Below, one piece after another: positions 54,515 to 63,899 of a stretch of 64,000 nt of DNA; position 1 is the first letter of the stretch; every line of letters begins with the position of its first letter. Origin of the DNA: Shimia sediminis (lineage in GTDB: Bacteria; Pseudomonadota; Alphaproteobacteria; Rhodobacterales; Rhodobacteraceae); assembly GCF_003990645.1 (NCBI RefSeq), contig NZ_RYZK01000001.1, positions 806,001-870,000 of the forward strand, in the 5' to 3' direction. The notes under the pieces are model-generated. The model saw only the letters and a program-made list of their open reading frames with translations. It did no database searches and was not told where the DNA came from. A program made the translations under genes and the position numbers.

Positions 54515-55371
54515 TAGTCCCCGGCCCGCATCGCACGCGCCATATCCGCCGCCTCGGTCAGCACCGCCCGGTCCAGCCCGGTCTGATATCCCAAGCCAAC
54601 CAGCAGATCGTTCACCGCCTCGGTCGCCACATTGCCCTTGGCCCCCGGCGCATAGGGACAGCCACCCAAGCCCCCCACGGCCGCATCAAACACCCGCACG
54701 CCCAGGCCCAACGACGCCTCGATGTTCGCCAGCGCGCGGCCTGCGGTGTCATGATAATGCCCGGCCAGTTTCCCGGCGGGCACTTCGCTCACCACCGCCT
54801 CCAGCATCGCCGTGATGCTCTCCGGCGTGCCCTGCCCGATGGTGTCGCCCAACGAGATCTCATAACACCCCATATCCCGCAGAGCAGCGGCCACCTCGGC
54901 CACCTTCTCTGGCGGTGTCGGCCCGTCATAGGGGCAATCGGTCACGCAAGAGACATAGCCCCGCACCGGAATGCCCGCCGCCTGCCCCGCCTCGGCCACC
55001 GGCGCAAAGCGCTCCAGCGACTCGGCGATGGTGGCGTTGATATTGGCCTTGGAAAACCCTTCCGACGCCGACCCGAATATGGCGATCTCGTCGGCCTTGG
55101 CGGCCATGGCCCCCTCGAACCCCCGCATGTTCGGCGTCAGCGCCGCATAAGACACCCCCGCCGCGCGGCTGATCCCCGCCAGCACCTCTGCACTGTCGGC
55201 CATCTGCGGCACCCACTTGGGGCTGACGAAACTCGCCACCTCGATGCGCCTGAACCCGGCCTGGCTCAGGCAATCCACCAGCGCGATCTTTTCCGCCGTC
55301 GGGATCAGGCGCTTTTCATTCTGCAGCCCGTCCCGCGGGCCCATTTCGAAGATTTCGACAAAGTCAGACAT
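54514..55371 (-). CDS. hmgL: Hydroxymethylglutaryl-CoA lyase
   Basis: Splits HMG-CoA to acetoacetate and acetyl-CoA, the last step of leucine degradation. 285 residues. TIM-barrel motifs: EMGPRDGLQNE near residue 9 (Arg-Asp active site), the metal-binding HYHDTAG, and GGLGGCPYAPGAKGN with the catalytic Cys. The start overlaps the previous GST gene by 8 bp. Confidence 0.93.
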   Translation of the reverse strand: MSDFVEIFEMGPRDGLQNEKRLIPTAEKIALVDCLSQAGFRRIEVASFVSPKWVPQMADSAEVLAGISRAAGVSYAALTPNMRGFEGAMAAKADEIAIFGSASEGFSKANINATIAESLERFAPVAEAGQAAGIPVRGYVSCVTDCPYDGPTPPEKVAEVAAALRDMGCYEISLGDTIGQGTPESITAMLEAVVSEVPAGKLAGHYHDTAGRALANIEASLGLGVRVFDAAVGGLGGCPYAPGAKGNVATEAVNDLLVGLGYQTGLDRAVLTEAADMARAMRAGD

Positions 55372-56029
55372 CCGGAGCCTCGTAAAAGTCCTTGGTGTAA
55401 ATCCGTTGCACATCCTCGGGCGGCAAAGACCGCTGATAGGCTGGCCGCGCCGCGATCCGCGCGCCATAGGCGGCACAGTGCGGCAGGTCGCCAAAGGACA
55501 CGAACCTCTTCGCCACCTCGACGCCATAGCCCACCGCGCAATCCGCCCCGCTGAAACCGCTCGCCAGCAGATAGTCGCGCCCGTCCGACAACTGCCGCTC
55601 GAGCCGCCCCAACACCTTGTGCAGCCGCCGCGCTTCCAGGTTCATCTGCGTGGGCGAGCGCATCTCAGGCTTGTACAAGACAATATGCGCCTGGGTCAGG
55701 TTCGCCATATGCTGCCCGATGCTTTCGGCGTAATGCAGCATGTCGAGGTATTCCATGCGTTCCGCATCCCCCGCAGGCCGCCCCAACCCTTTTTCAGGAA
55801 AGATCTCGCACAGGTACTCCACACTGGCCCCGCTCTCGACGATGACCTTGCCGTCGATCTCCAGCGCCGGCACCCGCGCCGCCGGGTTGATCTCCAGATA
55901 GTCCGGGCTGCGCAGCGACTTGTCGAAGAAATTGTGCACGACCAACTCATAGTCCAGCCCCATTTCCTCCAACAGCCACAGCACCCGGAACGACCGGGCC
56001 TCATGGGCGTGATGCAGTGTGATCTTCAT
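55364..56029 (-). CDS. Glutathione S-transferase-like protein 1
   Basis: 221 residues with a thioredoxin-like N-terminal domain (HHAHEARSFRVLWLLEEMGLDYEL), a VPALEIDGKVIVESGASVEYL glutathione-binding segment and a helical C-terminal domain. It is a close paralogue of the next gene upstream, sharing RSFR-LWLLEEMGLD and ARPAYQR. It overlaps hmgL by 8 bp. Substrate unknown; it might handle reactive CoA intermediates. Confidence 0.85.
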   Translation of the reverse strand: MKITLHHAHEARSFRVLWLLEEMGLDYELVVHNFFDKSLRSPDYLEINPAARVPALEIDGKVIVESGASVEYLCEIFPEKGLGRPAGDAERMEYLDMLHYAESIGQHMANLTQAHIVLYKPEMRSPTQMNLEARRLHKVLGRLERQLSDGRDYLLASGFSGADCAVGYGVEVAKRFVSFGDLPHCAAYGARIAARPAYQRSLPPEDVQRIYTKDFYEAPDV

Positions 56030-56034
56030 AGCGC

Positions 56035-56694
56035 TCAAACCTCCGGCACCGGGTAAAACTCTTTCTTGTAGAACTCCTGAGGCCCGTCTTTCTCGCGCGC
56101 CCGCTGATAGGCTGGCCGCGCCTCGATCCGCGCGCGATAGGCCGCGAGGTTCTGAAACCGGTCCATCTCTACGTAATAAGGCGCCGAAAACAGGTTGAAC
56201 CCCATCATCGTATCCGCCGCCGAGAACCCGCTCTCCAACAGCCAGTCCCGCTCTCCCAGCGTGCGCTCCATCGCCTTCAACGTCGCCGCCAGACGCGCCG
56301 CCTCCAGCTTCAGCACCACCGGCGATGCAGGCGTCGGGTCACCCATGAACAGATGCTGCATGTTGAGCGAGGCCAAAACGCTGGCCTGTGTCTCGGCAAA
56401 CCCCAGCCACTCCAGAAACGGCACCCGCTCGGCATCGCCAGCAAGCCGCCCAAGCCCATGTTCGGGGCGCGTTTCGGTCAGGTATTCAATGATCGCGCCG
56501 CTTTCATAAATCGTCAGCCCGTCAATCTCCAACGCAGGCACACGGCCCACGGGCGAAATCGCCTTGAACTCTGAGGCGCGCAAAGAGCCATCGGTGATGG
56601 AATAGTGTTTCAGCTCGGCGTCCAGCCCCATCTCTTCCAACAGCCACAGGATGCGGAAGGATCGGGAAAACGGAATATGGTGCAGGCGGATCAT
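56035..56694 (-). CDS. Glutathione S-transferase-like protein 2
   Basis: 219 residues; N-terminal domain HHIPFSRSFRILWLLEEMGLDAEL, cis-Pro segment VGRVPALEIDGLTIYESGAIIEYL and C-terminal helices. Tandem paralogue of GST 1 (5 bp away), presumably a local duplication. Embedded in the liu operon on the same strand. Confidence 0.85.
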   Translation of the reverse strand: MIRLHHIPFSRSFRILWLLEEMGLDAELKHYSITDGSLRASEFKAISPVGRVPALEIDGLTIYESGAIIEYLTETRPEHGLGRLAGDAERVPFLEWLGFAETQASVLASLNMQHLFMGDPTPASPVVLKLEAARLAATLKAMERTLGERDWLLESGFSAADTMMGFNLFSAPYYVEMDRFQNLAAYRARIEARPAYQRAREKDGPQEFYKKEFYPVPEV

Positions 56695-56710
56695 GGACGG
56701 CCCTTTCTTT

Positions 56711-57352
56711 CTAACGCTTCAGATCTGGCCGCGTGACAATTGCACTGTCGCGCGCGGCAAACCCGTCAAACCATTGGGTCAATGCGGGGTGCTGCTGCAA
56801 CAGATCGCGCCCCGGTTCATAAAGCACAAAATAGTCCAGCATCGCAAAAAGATGCCCCTCGGCGGCCCCGGCCGCGCCGGGACGCAACACCAGACCTTCG
56901 GCGGCAACCTCTTCCAGCGCCCCCAGGATGCGCGGCGCCGCCTGCATGCCCGCATCGACAAGCGCCGCATCGGCGGGCTCTCCCATCAACGGCGCATAGA
57001 CTCCGTGCGAAAACACCTGTCGCACCAAGGGCCTATAGACATAGGAATCCACCATGCCGATCACCTGCCGCGCACGGGCCCGCGCCGGGGCGGTGTCCGG
57101 CATCAACCACACGCCGCCAAGCACCTCTTCCAGATAGCCCAGAATCGCGGCGGTCTCATACAGCGCAAAATCCCCGTGCCTCAGCACCGGCACCCGGCCA
57201 AAGGGCTGATCCGCCCTCAGCCGGTCTGCGTCGGTTGCCGCAAACGGGTTGCACTCTTCATAGGCATAGGCCTGACCTTTCTCCGCCAGCGCAATCCGCA
57301 CCGAGCGCGTATAGACGCTGTGGCAAAAGCCGGTCAGGCGCAGGTCACTCAC
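56711..57352 (-). CDS. Glutathione S-transferase-like protein 3
   Basis: 213 residues of the same two-domain fold, but more divergent: FCHSVYTRSVRIALAEKGQAYAYEECNPF and FGRVPVLRHGDFALYETAAILGYLEE. Its start overlaps the mccA stop by 4 bp (ATGA), which puts a GST under translational control of mccA. Closer to the maleylacetoacetate isomerase/zeta-like GSTs than to GST 1 and 2 by eye, but this is uncertain. Confidence 0.82.
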   Translation of the reverse strand: MSDLRLTGFCHSVYTRSVRIALAEKGQAYAYEECNPFAATDADRLRADQPFGRVPVLRHGDFALYETAAILGYLEEVLGGVWLMPDTAPARARARQVIGMVDSYVYRPLVRQVFSHGVYAPLMGEPADAALVDAGMQAAPRILGALEEVAAEGLVLRPGAAGAAEGHLFAMLDYFVLYEPGRDLLQQHPALTQWFDGFAARDSAIVTRPDLKR

Positions 57353-59313
57353 GCAGCGGCCTCCGCCTCGTCTTCTTCGACCAACTGGATCAGCGCAGCA
57401 CCTTCCTGCACCTGGTCGCCCGCGTGGGCCAGAACCTCGGCCACCACGCCATCACGCGCGGCCAGCAGCGAATGCTCCATCTTCATGGCTTCCAGAATGG
57501 CCAGCCGGTCGCCCTCTTTCACCTCTTGTCCGGCCTCGGCAAAGATCGCCTTGACCAATCCCGGCATGGGTGCGGCAATCACATTACCGCCCGCCGCCTC
57601 GTCCGAGGCCCGATCCAGCGGATCGACCACATGGAACACATAGCCATTGCCCCAGAACACCGTCAGTTCGTCACCGACATAAGAGGTCCGCGCCTTGACC
57701 TTGGTCTGATCGACAAACCACGCGCTGCCCGAAAAATGCACGCGATGCTGCACATCCCCCAGATCGACGCGGTATTCACCGGTCCCCAGAACAGTGACCC
57801 GCACCTCGATATCTTCTTCGTTGTGGCTGAGATGCACGGTCTGCGTCAGCGGAGACCACATCACAAACGCCGCCTCGGGCGCACCATCCGGCGCATCCAT
57901 CAGGCCCAGCGCCGTCAACGCCGCCACCGAGCGCGCCTTGGTACAGGCCACGGGGGCTGCCGCCAACGCGTCCAGATGCCGTGCAATCAGCCCGGTGTCC
58001 ACGTCCCCCTTCACAAAGTCCTCCTGCGCCGCCAACAGGCTCAGGAACGAGACATTGGTCACCGTGCCGCCCACATCCGTGTGGCGCAGCGCGGTCTCCA
58101 GCTTGGCCAGCGCAATTGCGCGGGTCGCCCCATGCACCACCAGCTTGGCAATCATCGGGTCATACCACGGGCTGATGGTGTCGCCCTGACGCACACCGCT
58201 GTCAAACCGCGCGCCCTCAGGGAAGCCCAGATGCGTCAGCGTACCGGTCGCCGGCAGGAACCCCTTGGGCACATCCTCGGCATAGATCCGCGCCTCAAAG
58301 GAATGCCCGGTGATGCTCAGCTCGTCCTGCGACTTGGGCAAAGGATCCCCCGACGCGACCCGCAACTGCCATTCCACCAGATCAACACCGGTGATGGCCT
58401 CGGTCACCGGGTGTTCCACCTGCAGACGCGTGTTCATCTCCATGAACCAGAACCCATCGGCGCGTAAGCCATCCGAGCCATCGACGATGAACTCCACCGT
58501 ACCAGCGCCCTTGTAGCCAATCGCCTCGGCCGCGCGCACACCGGCCTGCCCCATGGCCGCGCGCACCTCGGCGCTCATCCCCGGCGCAGGCGCTTCCTCG
58601 ATCACCTTCTGGTGACGGCGCTGCAGCGAACAGTCGCGCTCAAACAGATGCACCGCGTGGGTGCCATCGCCAAAGACCTGCACCTCCACGTGGCGCGGTT
58701 GCGTGACGTATTTCTCGATCAACACATCCGCGTTGCCAAAAGCCGTGGTCGCTTCACCTTGCGCACTCGCCAGCGCATCGGCAAACTCCGCCGGGTCTTC
58801 CACCAGACGCATGCCCTTGCCGCCGCCACCCGCAACCGCCTTGATCAGCACCGGATAGCCGATCTTATCCGCCTCCGCCGCCAGAAAGGCGCCATCCTGA
58901 TTGGCACCATGATAGCCCGGCACCACCGGCACCCCGGCCTCTTCCATCAAGACCTTCGCGGCGTCCTTCAGCCCCATCTTGCGGATTGCATCCGCCGACG
59001 GCCCGATAAAGACCAGCCCCGCCGCTTCCACCGCATCCACAAACTCCGGGTTCTCGGACAAAAAGCCATAGCCCGGATGAATACCCTGCGCGCCCGTCTC
59101 CAAGGCCGCCGCAATGATCACATCGCCCTTCAGGTAGCTCTCCGACGGCGCCGCGCCGCCGATATGCACCGCCTGATCCGCCATCGCCACATGCTTGGCA
59201 CCCGCATCCGCGTCTGAATACACAGCCACGGTCTTCACACCCAGTTTCCGGGCGGTTTCCATCACACGGCACGCAATCTCACCACGGTTCGCAATCAAAA
59301 TCTTGTTGAACAT
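57349..59313 (-). CDS. mccA: Methylcrotonyl-CoA carboxylase biotin-containing subunit
   Basis: Biotin-carboxylase half of MCC, which carboxylates 3-methylcrotonyl-CoA. 654 residues: biotin carboxylase domain (1-450, with GGGGKGMR and the MNTRLQVEHPVTE site), a BT domain and the biotinyl domain with EAMKMEHS, where Lys611 is the biotin site (target of BirA). Upstream mccB is separated by a hairpin repeat of the CTGG family. Confidence 0.92.
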   Translation of the reverse strand: MFNKILIANRGEIACRVMETARKLGVKTVAVYSDADAGAKHVAMADQAVHIGGAAPSESYLKGDVIIAAALETGAQGIHPGYGFLSENPEFVDAVEAAGLVFIGPSADAIRKMGLKDAAKVLMEEAGVPVVPGYHGANQDGAFLAAEADKIGYPVLIKAVAGGGGKGMRLVEDPAEFADALASAQGEATTAFGNADVLIEKYVTQPRHVEVQVFGDGTHAVHLFERDCSLQRRHQKVIEEAPAPGMSAEVRAAMGQAGVRAAEAIGYKGAGTVEFIVDGSDGLRADGFWFMEMNTRLQVEHPVTEAITGVDLVEWQLRVASGDPLPKSQDELSITGHSFEARIYAEDVPKGFLPATGTLTHLGFPEGARFDSGVRQGDTISPWYDPMIAKLVVHGATRAIALAKLETALRHTDVGGTVTNVSFLSLLAAQEDFVKGDVDTGLIARHLDALAAAPVACTKARSVAALTALGLMDAPDGAPEAAFVMWSPLTQTVHLSHNEEDIEVRVTVLGTGEYRVDLGDVQHRVHFSGSAWFVDQTKVKARTSYVGDELTVFWGNGYVFHVVDPLDRASDEAAGGNVIAAPMPGLVKAIFAEAGQEVKEGDRLAILEAMKMEHSLLAARDGVVAEVLAHAGDQVQEGAALIQLVEEDEAEAAA

Positions 59314-59343
59314 CTCACGGCCTCCCGACCCGATCCTTCATTT

Positions 59344-59382
59344 CGCCCGAAATACTCCGGGGGTGTGGGGGCTGGCCCCCAC
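59344..59382. repeat. CTGG-loop hairpin repeat, copy 2
   Basis: A perfect stem GTGGGGG/CCCCCAC (59365-59371 with 59376-59382) encloses CTGG and follows AAATACTCCGGGGG. It matches the block at 27184-27240 in its lead sequence, loop and position between genes, here between mccA and mccB. Confidence 0.75.
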
Positions 59383-59386
59383 GACA

Positions 59387-60994
59387 TCACATCCGGAACA
59401 CACCAAACTTCGTCTCTTCCACCGGTGCATTCAGGCTTGCACTCAAGCTCAACGCCAACACATCCCGCGTCTTGCGCGGATCGACGATGCCGTCATCCCA
59501 CAGCCGCGCCGAGGCATAGAGCGGGTGGCTCTGATGCTCGAACATATCCAGCGTCGGCTGCTTGAACGCGGCCTCTTCCTCGGCCGACCATGCGCCGCCC
59601 TGCCGCTCGATGGCGTCGCGTTTGACCGTGGCCAGAACCCCAGCCGCCTGCTCGCCGCCCATCACGGAAATCCGCGAATTCGGCCAGGTCCACAGGAACC
59701 GGGGGCTATAGGCCCGCCCCGCCATGCCATAGTTGCCCGCGCCGAACGAGCCCCCCACCAGCATGGTGATCTTCGGCACCTTGGTGGTCGCCACAGCCGT
59801 CACCAGCTTGGCGCCATGCCGGGCAATGCCCTCGGCCTCGTACTTCTGACCGACCATGAACCCGGTGATGTTCTGCAGGAACACCAGCGGGATACCGCGT
59901 TGCGAGCACAGTTCGACAAAATGCGCGCCCTTGGCAGCACTTTCCGAATACAAAACCCCGTTGTTGGCGATGATCCCCACCGGGCAGCCTTTGACATGGG
60001 CAAAGCCACAGACCAGCGTCTCGCCAAACCGCGCCTTGAACTCGTCAAAGCGGCTGCCATCGACCACGCGGGCAATCACCTCGCGGATGTCATAAGGCGT
60101 GCGCAAGCCCGCGGGCACCACGCCCAGAATCTCTTCGGGGTCATAGGCCGGCTCTTCCGGGCTCTGCCAATCCACGGTCTGCGGTTTCTTGCGGTTCAGA
60201 TACTCAACGGCCCGGCGTGCCAAAGCCAGCGCATGGGCGTCATCCTCGGCCAGATAGTCGGCCACGCCGGACAGGCGCGTGTGCACATCGCCGCCGCCCA
60301 GATCCTCGGCCGAGACAACCTCACCCGTCGCCGCCTTGACCAGCGGCGGGCCCGCCAGAAAGATCGTGCCCTGTTCCTTCACGATGATGGTCACATCCGA
60401 CATCGCAGGCACATAGGCACCTCCGGCGGTACAGGACCCCATCACCACGGCAATCTGCGGAATGCCCTTGGCGCTCATATTGGCCTGATTGTAGAAAATC
60501 CGCCCAAAGTGGTCGCGGTCCGGGAACACCTCGTCCTGATTGGGCAGGTTCGCGCCGCCACTGTCCACCAGGTAGATACAGGGCAGATGGTTCTCTTCGG
60601 CAATCTCCTGGGCGCGCAGGTGCTTCTTGACCGTCATCGGGTAATAGGTGCCGCCCTTTACCGTGGCATCGTTGCAGACCACCATGACCTCCTGACCGCT
60701 CACGCGCCCGATCCCGGCAATCACACCCCCACAAGGGGCTGCCCCGTCATACATGCCATGCGCCGCCGTCGAACCGACCTCGAGGAACGGCGATCCCGGA
60801 TCCAACAGGTTTGCCACCCGCTCGCGCGGCAGCATCTTGCCCCGGCTCAGGTGGCGGTCACGCGCGCGCTCTCCCCCACCTTGTGCCGCCGCCTCAGCGG
60901 CCTCGGCCACCACCGCCATCGCCTCCAGATGGGCGGCGCGGTTGGCGTTGAAATCATCTGACGTCGTCAGCGCCTTGGAGTGCAGTTTTGTCAT
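59387..60994 (-). CDS. mccB: Methylcrotonyl-CoA carboxylase carboxyltransferase subunit
   Basis: Carboxyltransferase half of MCC. 535 residues of the crotonase-like AccD/PccB fold; [45 protein letters not shown] and [40 protein letters not shown] mark the acyl-CoA and biotin sites. Works with MccA in leucine degradation. Starts 20 bp after the LprI-like gene stop. Confidence 0.93.
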   Translation of the reverse strand: MTKLHSKALTTSDDFNANRAAHLEAMAVVAEAAEAAAQGGGERARDRHLSRGKMLPRERVANLLDPGSPFLEVGSTAAHGMYDGAAPCGGVIAGIGRVSGQEVMVVCNDATVKGGTYYPMTVKKHLRAQEIAEENHLPCIYLVDSGGANLPNQDEVFPDRDHFGRIFYNQANMSAKGIPQIAVVMGSCTAGGAYVPAMSDVTIIVKEQGTIFLAGPPLVKAATGEVVSAEDLGGGDVHTRLSGVADYLAEDDAHALALARRAVEYLNRKKPQTVDWQSPEEPAYDPEEILGVVPAGLRTPYDIREVIARVVDGSRFDEFKARFGETLVCGFAHVKGCPVGIIANNGVLYSESAAKGAHFVELCSQRGIPLVFLQNITGFMVGQKYEAEGIARHGAKLVTAVATTKVPKITMLVGGSFGAGNYGMAGRAYSPRFLWTWPNSRISVMGGEQAAGVLATVKRDAIERQGGAWSAEEEAAFKQPTLDMFEHQSHPLYASARLWDDGIVDPRKTRDVLALSLSASLNAPVEETKFGVFRM

Positions 60995-61014
60995 CGTGTC
61001 ATTCCCCGGTAAAT

Positions 61015-61536
61015 TCAGTTCAGCCCGTTCAGGCTTTCTAGATAAAGCGCCTGTTTGGCGGTCAGCCCCATCAGACAGGCAACCCCGGCGGGCCCTGCCC
61101 CCGTGCCGCCGCCCCAGAGCGCGCGTTCATAGCCGCAGGTGGCGTCGCGATAGGTGATCCAGGCCCGCTGCATGTCGCGCAACGCATCTGCCTGCGACGG
61201 CGCGGAAGACCCGATCTCTTTCATCTCGGCATCCATCGCCTTGGCTTCGGCGCGCACGCGCTTGTAAGCCCCGTTCAGCCGGGCGTCCCAGTATTGCAAT
61301 TCGGCGTCGTAGCACCCGACCATGCCCACGGTCGAATATCCGCCCGGTGTCGCCTCCATACAGGCATTGGCCGCCTCACCGGCGCAGAACGACAGATCGT
61401 TCAGATGGTCAAAGTCCTGCATGCAGGTCTCGGTGGCTGCGGGTGAAAAGATCACGCCCTCTTGCGCCATGCCCGGCGCAGCCAGGCTGGTGGCCGCCCA
61501 GACCGCCACCGCAAATGCGACTCGATTCGACATCAT
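61015..61536 (-). CDS. Lysozyme inhibitor LprI-family protein
   Basis: 173 residues with a signal peptide ([22 protein letters not shown]) and the DUF1311/LprI pattern: [27 protein letters not shown] and [26 protein letters not shown] with six Cys. LprI-type proteins guard against lysozyme, but the inhibition here is only inferred. The gene lies upstream of mccB on its strand, probably in one transcript, which is an odd neighbour for a leucine pathway. Divergent from ompW. Confidence 0.78.
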   Translation of the reverse strand: MMSNRVAFAVAVWAATSLAAPGMAQEGVIFSPAATETCMQDFDHLNDLSFCAGEAANACMEATPGGYSTVGMVGCYDAELQYWDARLNGAYKRVRAEAKAMDAEMKEIGSSAPSQADALRDMQRAWITYRDATCGYERALWGGGTGAGPAGVACLMGLTAKQALYLESLNGLN

Positions 61537-61699
61537 GAACGCCCCCTTTTCCGGGCTGCGCCGGACAGGCTCCGGGTGACGTCGGGTCGCCCCGCGCCGC
61601 GCAGCAATGCGCCTATGGAAACCCTGCTATTCACCACGCGCAACCCACCTGATTTCCTTGGTTTTTCAAAAGCTTCCCATGGGATTTCCGCGTCTCATC

Positions 61700-61713
61700 T
61701 TGACCCAGATCAA
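61700..61713 (+). promoter_or_regulatory. FNR/FnrL-type site upstream of ompW
   Basis: TTGACCCAGATCAA is a near-perfect match to the FNR consensus TTGAT-N4-ATCAA (one base differs). It lies 59 bp upstream of the ompW start, in the region between ompW and the LprI-like gene. FNR control of ompW is known in enterobacteria. Low-oxygen induction is inferred here. Confidence 0.65.
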
Positions 61714-61771
61714 ACCCCGCAGAGACCCCGCAAGACAGAGTGGCCGGGCAAACGCAGTAAAAGGTACAACA

Positions 61772-62374
61772 ATGAGACGTTACACTTCCGCATTGGCACT
61801 CACCGCCGCGCTGGCAGCCCTCTCGGCTCCGGCCCTCGCCCAGTCGCAGGGTGATTGGACGGTGGGTGTCGGGGTTGCCAACGTGAACCCCAAATCGAAC
61901 AACGGCACGCTCGCGGGCGGCAAGGCCACGATCAGCGATGACACCCAGCTGTCGCTGACCGTCGAATACTTCATCCGTGACAACATCGGCATCGAACTGC
62001 TGGCCGCAACGCCGTTTTCGCATGACATCAGCATCAACGGCGCCTTCGCGGGCGAGACCAAGCAACTGCCCCCGACCCTGTCGCTGAACTATCACTTCGC
62101 GACCGCGTCCAAGTGGAAGCCCTATGTCGGCCTCGGCCTGAACTACACCACCTTCTTCGAGGAAAAGAGCCCGCTCGGAACGCTCCGCCTCAAGGACAGC
62201 TGGGGCGTCGCCGCTCAGGTCGGTCTTGACTACCAGGTCAGCGACAACGGCGCGCTGCGGGTCAACGCCCGCTGGATGGACATCGACACCAAAGCCTATC
62301 TCGACGGCGCCTACATCGGCAAAGCCGAGATCGATCCGGTCGTGCTGGGCGTGTCCTACGTTCACCGCTTCTGA
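61772..62374 (+). CDS. ompW: OmpW family outer-membrane protein
   Basis: 200 residues: signal peptide MRRYTSALALTAALAALSAPALA, then an 8-strand beta-barrel (GDWTVGVGVANVNP, KWKPYVGLGLNYTTFF, C-terminal VLGVSYVHRF ending in aromatic Phe, the usual outer-membrane insertion signal). Thought to carry small hydrophobic compounds. ATG 61772 chosen; upstream in-frame starts lack a signal peptide. The sole plus-strand gene in the liu region, with an FNR-type site upstream and a terminator downstream. Confidence 0.88.
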   Translation: MRRYTSALALTAALAALSAPALAQSQGDWTVGVGVANVNPKSNNGTLAGGKATISDDTQLSLTVEYFIRDNIGIELLAATPFSHDISINGAFAGETKQLPPTLSLNYHFATASKWKPYVGLGLNYTTFFEEKSPLGTLRLKDSWGVAAQVGLDYQVSDNGALRVNARWMDIDTKAYLDGAYIGKAEIDPVVLGVSYVHRF

Positions 62375-62423
62375 TCTCCGTGGTTTGGCGGCGGGGCATG
62401 ACCCACGCCGCCGGTCCGGTTCA

Positions 62424-62457
62424 AACCCCGTCAGGAGACGCACCTGGCGGGGTTTTT
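62424..62457 (+). terminator. Intrinsic terminator after ompW
   Basis: CCCCGTCAGG (62426-62435) pairs with CCTGGCGGGG (62443-62452) over 10 positions with one T-G pair, and five T residues follow. The stem is also preceded by AAA, so in the other direction it could end the ivd transcript that converges from the minus strand. Confidence 0.85.
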
Positions 62458-62468
62458 CTGTGCCAAAA

Positions 62469-63635
62469 TCAGCCGCCCTGCGCGGTCATCAACTCGCGAC
62501 CGATCAGCATCCGACGAATTTCCGACGTCCCCGCACCGATCTCCATCAGCTTGGCGTCGCGGAAAATCCGCCCCACCGGGTTGTCGCTCAGGTATCCCGC
62601 ACCGCCCATGGCCTGCACCGCCTGATGCGCCTGGGTCATCGCCACCTCGGACGCATACAAACAACAGGCCGCCGCATCCTGACGGGTGATCCGCCCGGCG
62701 TCACAGGCCTTGGCACATTCATAGACATAGGCCCGCGCCGAGTTCATCGCCGTATACATGTCGGCAATCTTGGCCTGCATCAGTTGAAAGTTGCCAATCG
62801 ACTGACCAAACTGCTTGCGCTCGACCATATAGGGCATGATCTCATCCAGACAGGCCGCCATGATGCCCGTGCCCAATCCGGCCAGCACCACGCGCTCATA
62901 GTCCAGACCGGACATCAGAACCGCAACACCCTTGCCCTCTTCGCCAAGAATATTCTCAAACGGCACTTCGACGTCTTCAAAGATCAGCTCGGCTGTGTTC
63001 GATCCACGCATCCCCAGCTTGTCAAAGTGCGGCGAGGTCGAGAACCCCTTCATCTCTTTTTCAATCAGGAACGCCGTGATCCCGCGGGGGCCCGCATCCA
63101 TGTCGGTCTTGGCATAAACCACCAGCGTGTCCGCATCCGGGCCGTTGGTGATCCAGTACTTGTTGCCATTCAGCACAAAGCGGTCGTTCTTCTTGTCCGC
63201 GCGCAGCTTCATCGACACCACGTCCGACCCTGCCGACGGCTCCGACATCGCCAGCGCGCCCACATGTTCACCCGACAACAGGCGCGGCAGATATTTTGCG
63301 CGTTGCTCGTCATTGCCGTTCAGCTTGATCTGGTTGACGCAGAGGTTCGAATGCGCACCATAAGACAATGCAACCGAGGCACTGGCCCGCGCGATCTCTT
63401 CACAGATGATGACATGCGCCAGATAGGACATGTCGGCCCCGCCGTATTCCTCGGGCACCGTGACCCCCAACAGACCCAACTCGCCAAACTCTTTCCACAG
63501 CTCGTTTGGAAACTCGTTCTTCAGGTCAATCTCAGCCGCCATCGGCTTGATCCGCTCCTGCGCAAAGCGATGCACCATCTCGCGCATGGCATTGACGTCT
63601 TCGCCCAGATCAAACTCCATCGTGTGCATGAACAT
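62469..63635 (-). CDS. ivd: Isovaleryl-CoA dehydrogenase
   Basis: FAD-dependent acyl-CoA dehydrogenase that starts leucine-carbon degradation by making 3-methylcrotonyl-CoA. 388 residues. [53 protein letters not shown] and the C-terminal [35 protein letters not shown] are family marks. ATG 63635 preferred (a GGGAGAG lies upstream). It converges with ompW. A dyad centred 27 bp upstream of the start looks like its operator. Confidence 0.93.
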   Translation of the reverse strand: MFMHTMEFDLGEDVNAMREMVHRFAQERIKPMAAEIDLKNEFPNELWKEFGELGLLGVTVPEEYGGADMSYLAHVIICEEIARASASVALSYGAHSNLCVNQIKLNGNDEQRAKYLPRLLSGEHVGALAMSEPSAGSDVVSMKLRADKKNDRFVLNGNKYWITNGPDADTLVVYAKTDMDAGPRGITAFLIEKEMKGFSTSPHFDKLGMRGSNTAELIFEDVEVPFENILGEEGKGVAVLMSGLDYERVVLAGLGTGIMAACLDEIMPYMVERKQFGQSIGNFQLMQAKIADMYTAMNSARAYVYECAKACDAGRITRQDAAACCLYASEVAMTQAHQAVQAMGGAGYLSDNPVGRIFRDAKLMEIGAGTSEIRRMLIGRELMTAQGG

Positions 63636-63655
63636 CGCTCGGTCTCTCCCGTTAT

Positions 63656-63669
63656 TGAACACTTGTTCA
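63656..63669. promoter_or_regulatory. Operator-like dyad in front of ivd
   Basis: TGAACA (63656-63661) and TGTTCA (63664-63669) form a perfect inverted repeat with a 2-bp spacer, 20-35 bp upstream of the ivd ATG. The minus-strand TAGTTATAT next to it could be a -10 element, so a bound repressor would cover the transcription start. This geometry suits a TetR-family regulator of acyl-CoA metabolism. Confidence 0.55.
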
Positions 63670-63839
63670 TATAACTAGGCGAATTGCCGACACCGATCAA
63701 GAATTTTCCCGCCACCCGTATTTTTACGGCGGGTCACAGGAAAAATTTTGCAAGATAGGTAAAATTGTATCCTTGCGCGGATACCACGACCCTCACCCCA
63801 TCTCTGGGGCGGGCTTTGCAAAATCATAGGAGTCCATTT

Positions 63840-63883
63840 TGTACAACTTGGAGAGTCACCCCCAAAAAAGATGTACAACTTGG
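63840..63883. repeat. Two direct copies of TGTACAACTTGG
   Basis: TGTACAACTTGG occurs at 63840-63851 and again at 63872-63883, start points 32 bp apart (about three helical turns). Each copy begins with the palindromic core TGTACA. It lies in the region upstream of ivd and may be a pair of regulator sites. Confidence 0.6.
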
Positions 63884-63899
63884 TTATTTCATGTGCATT

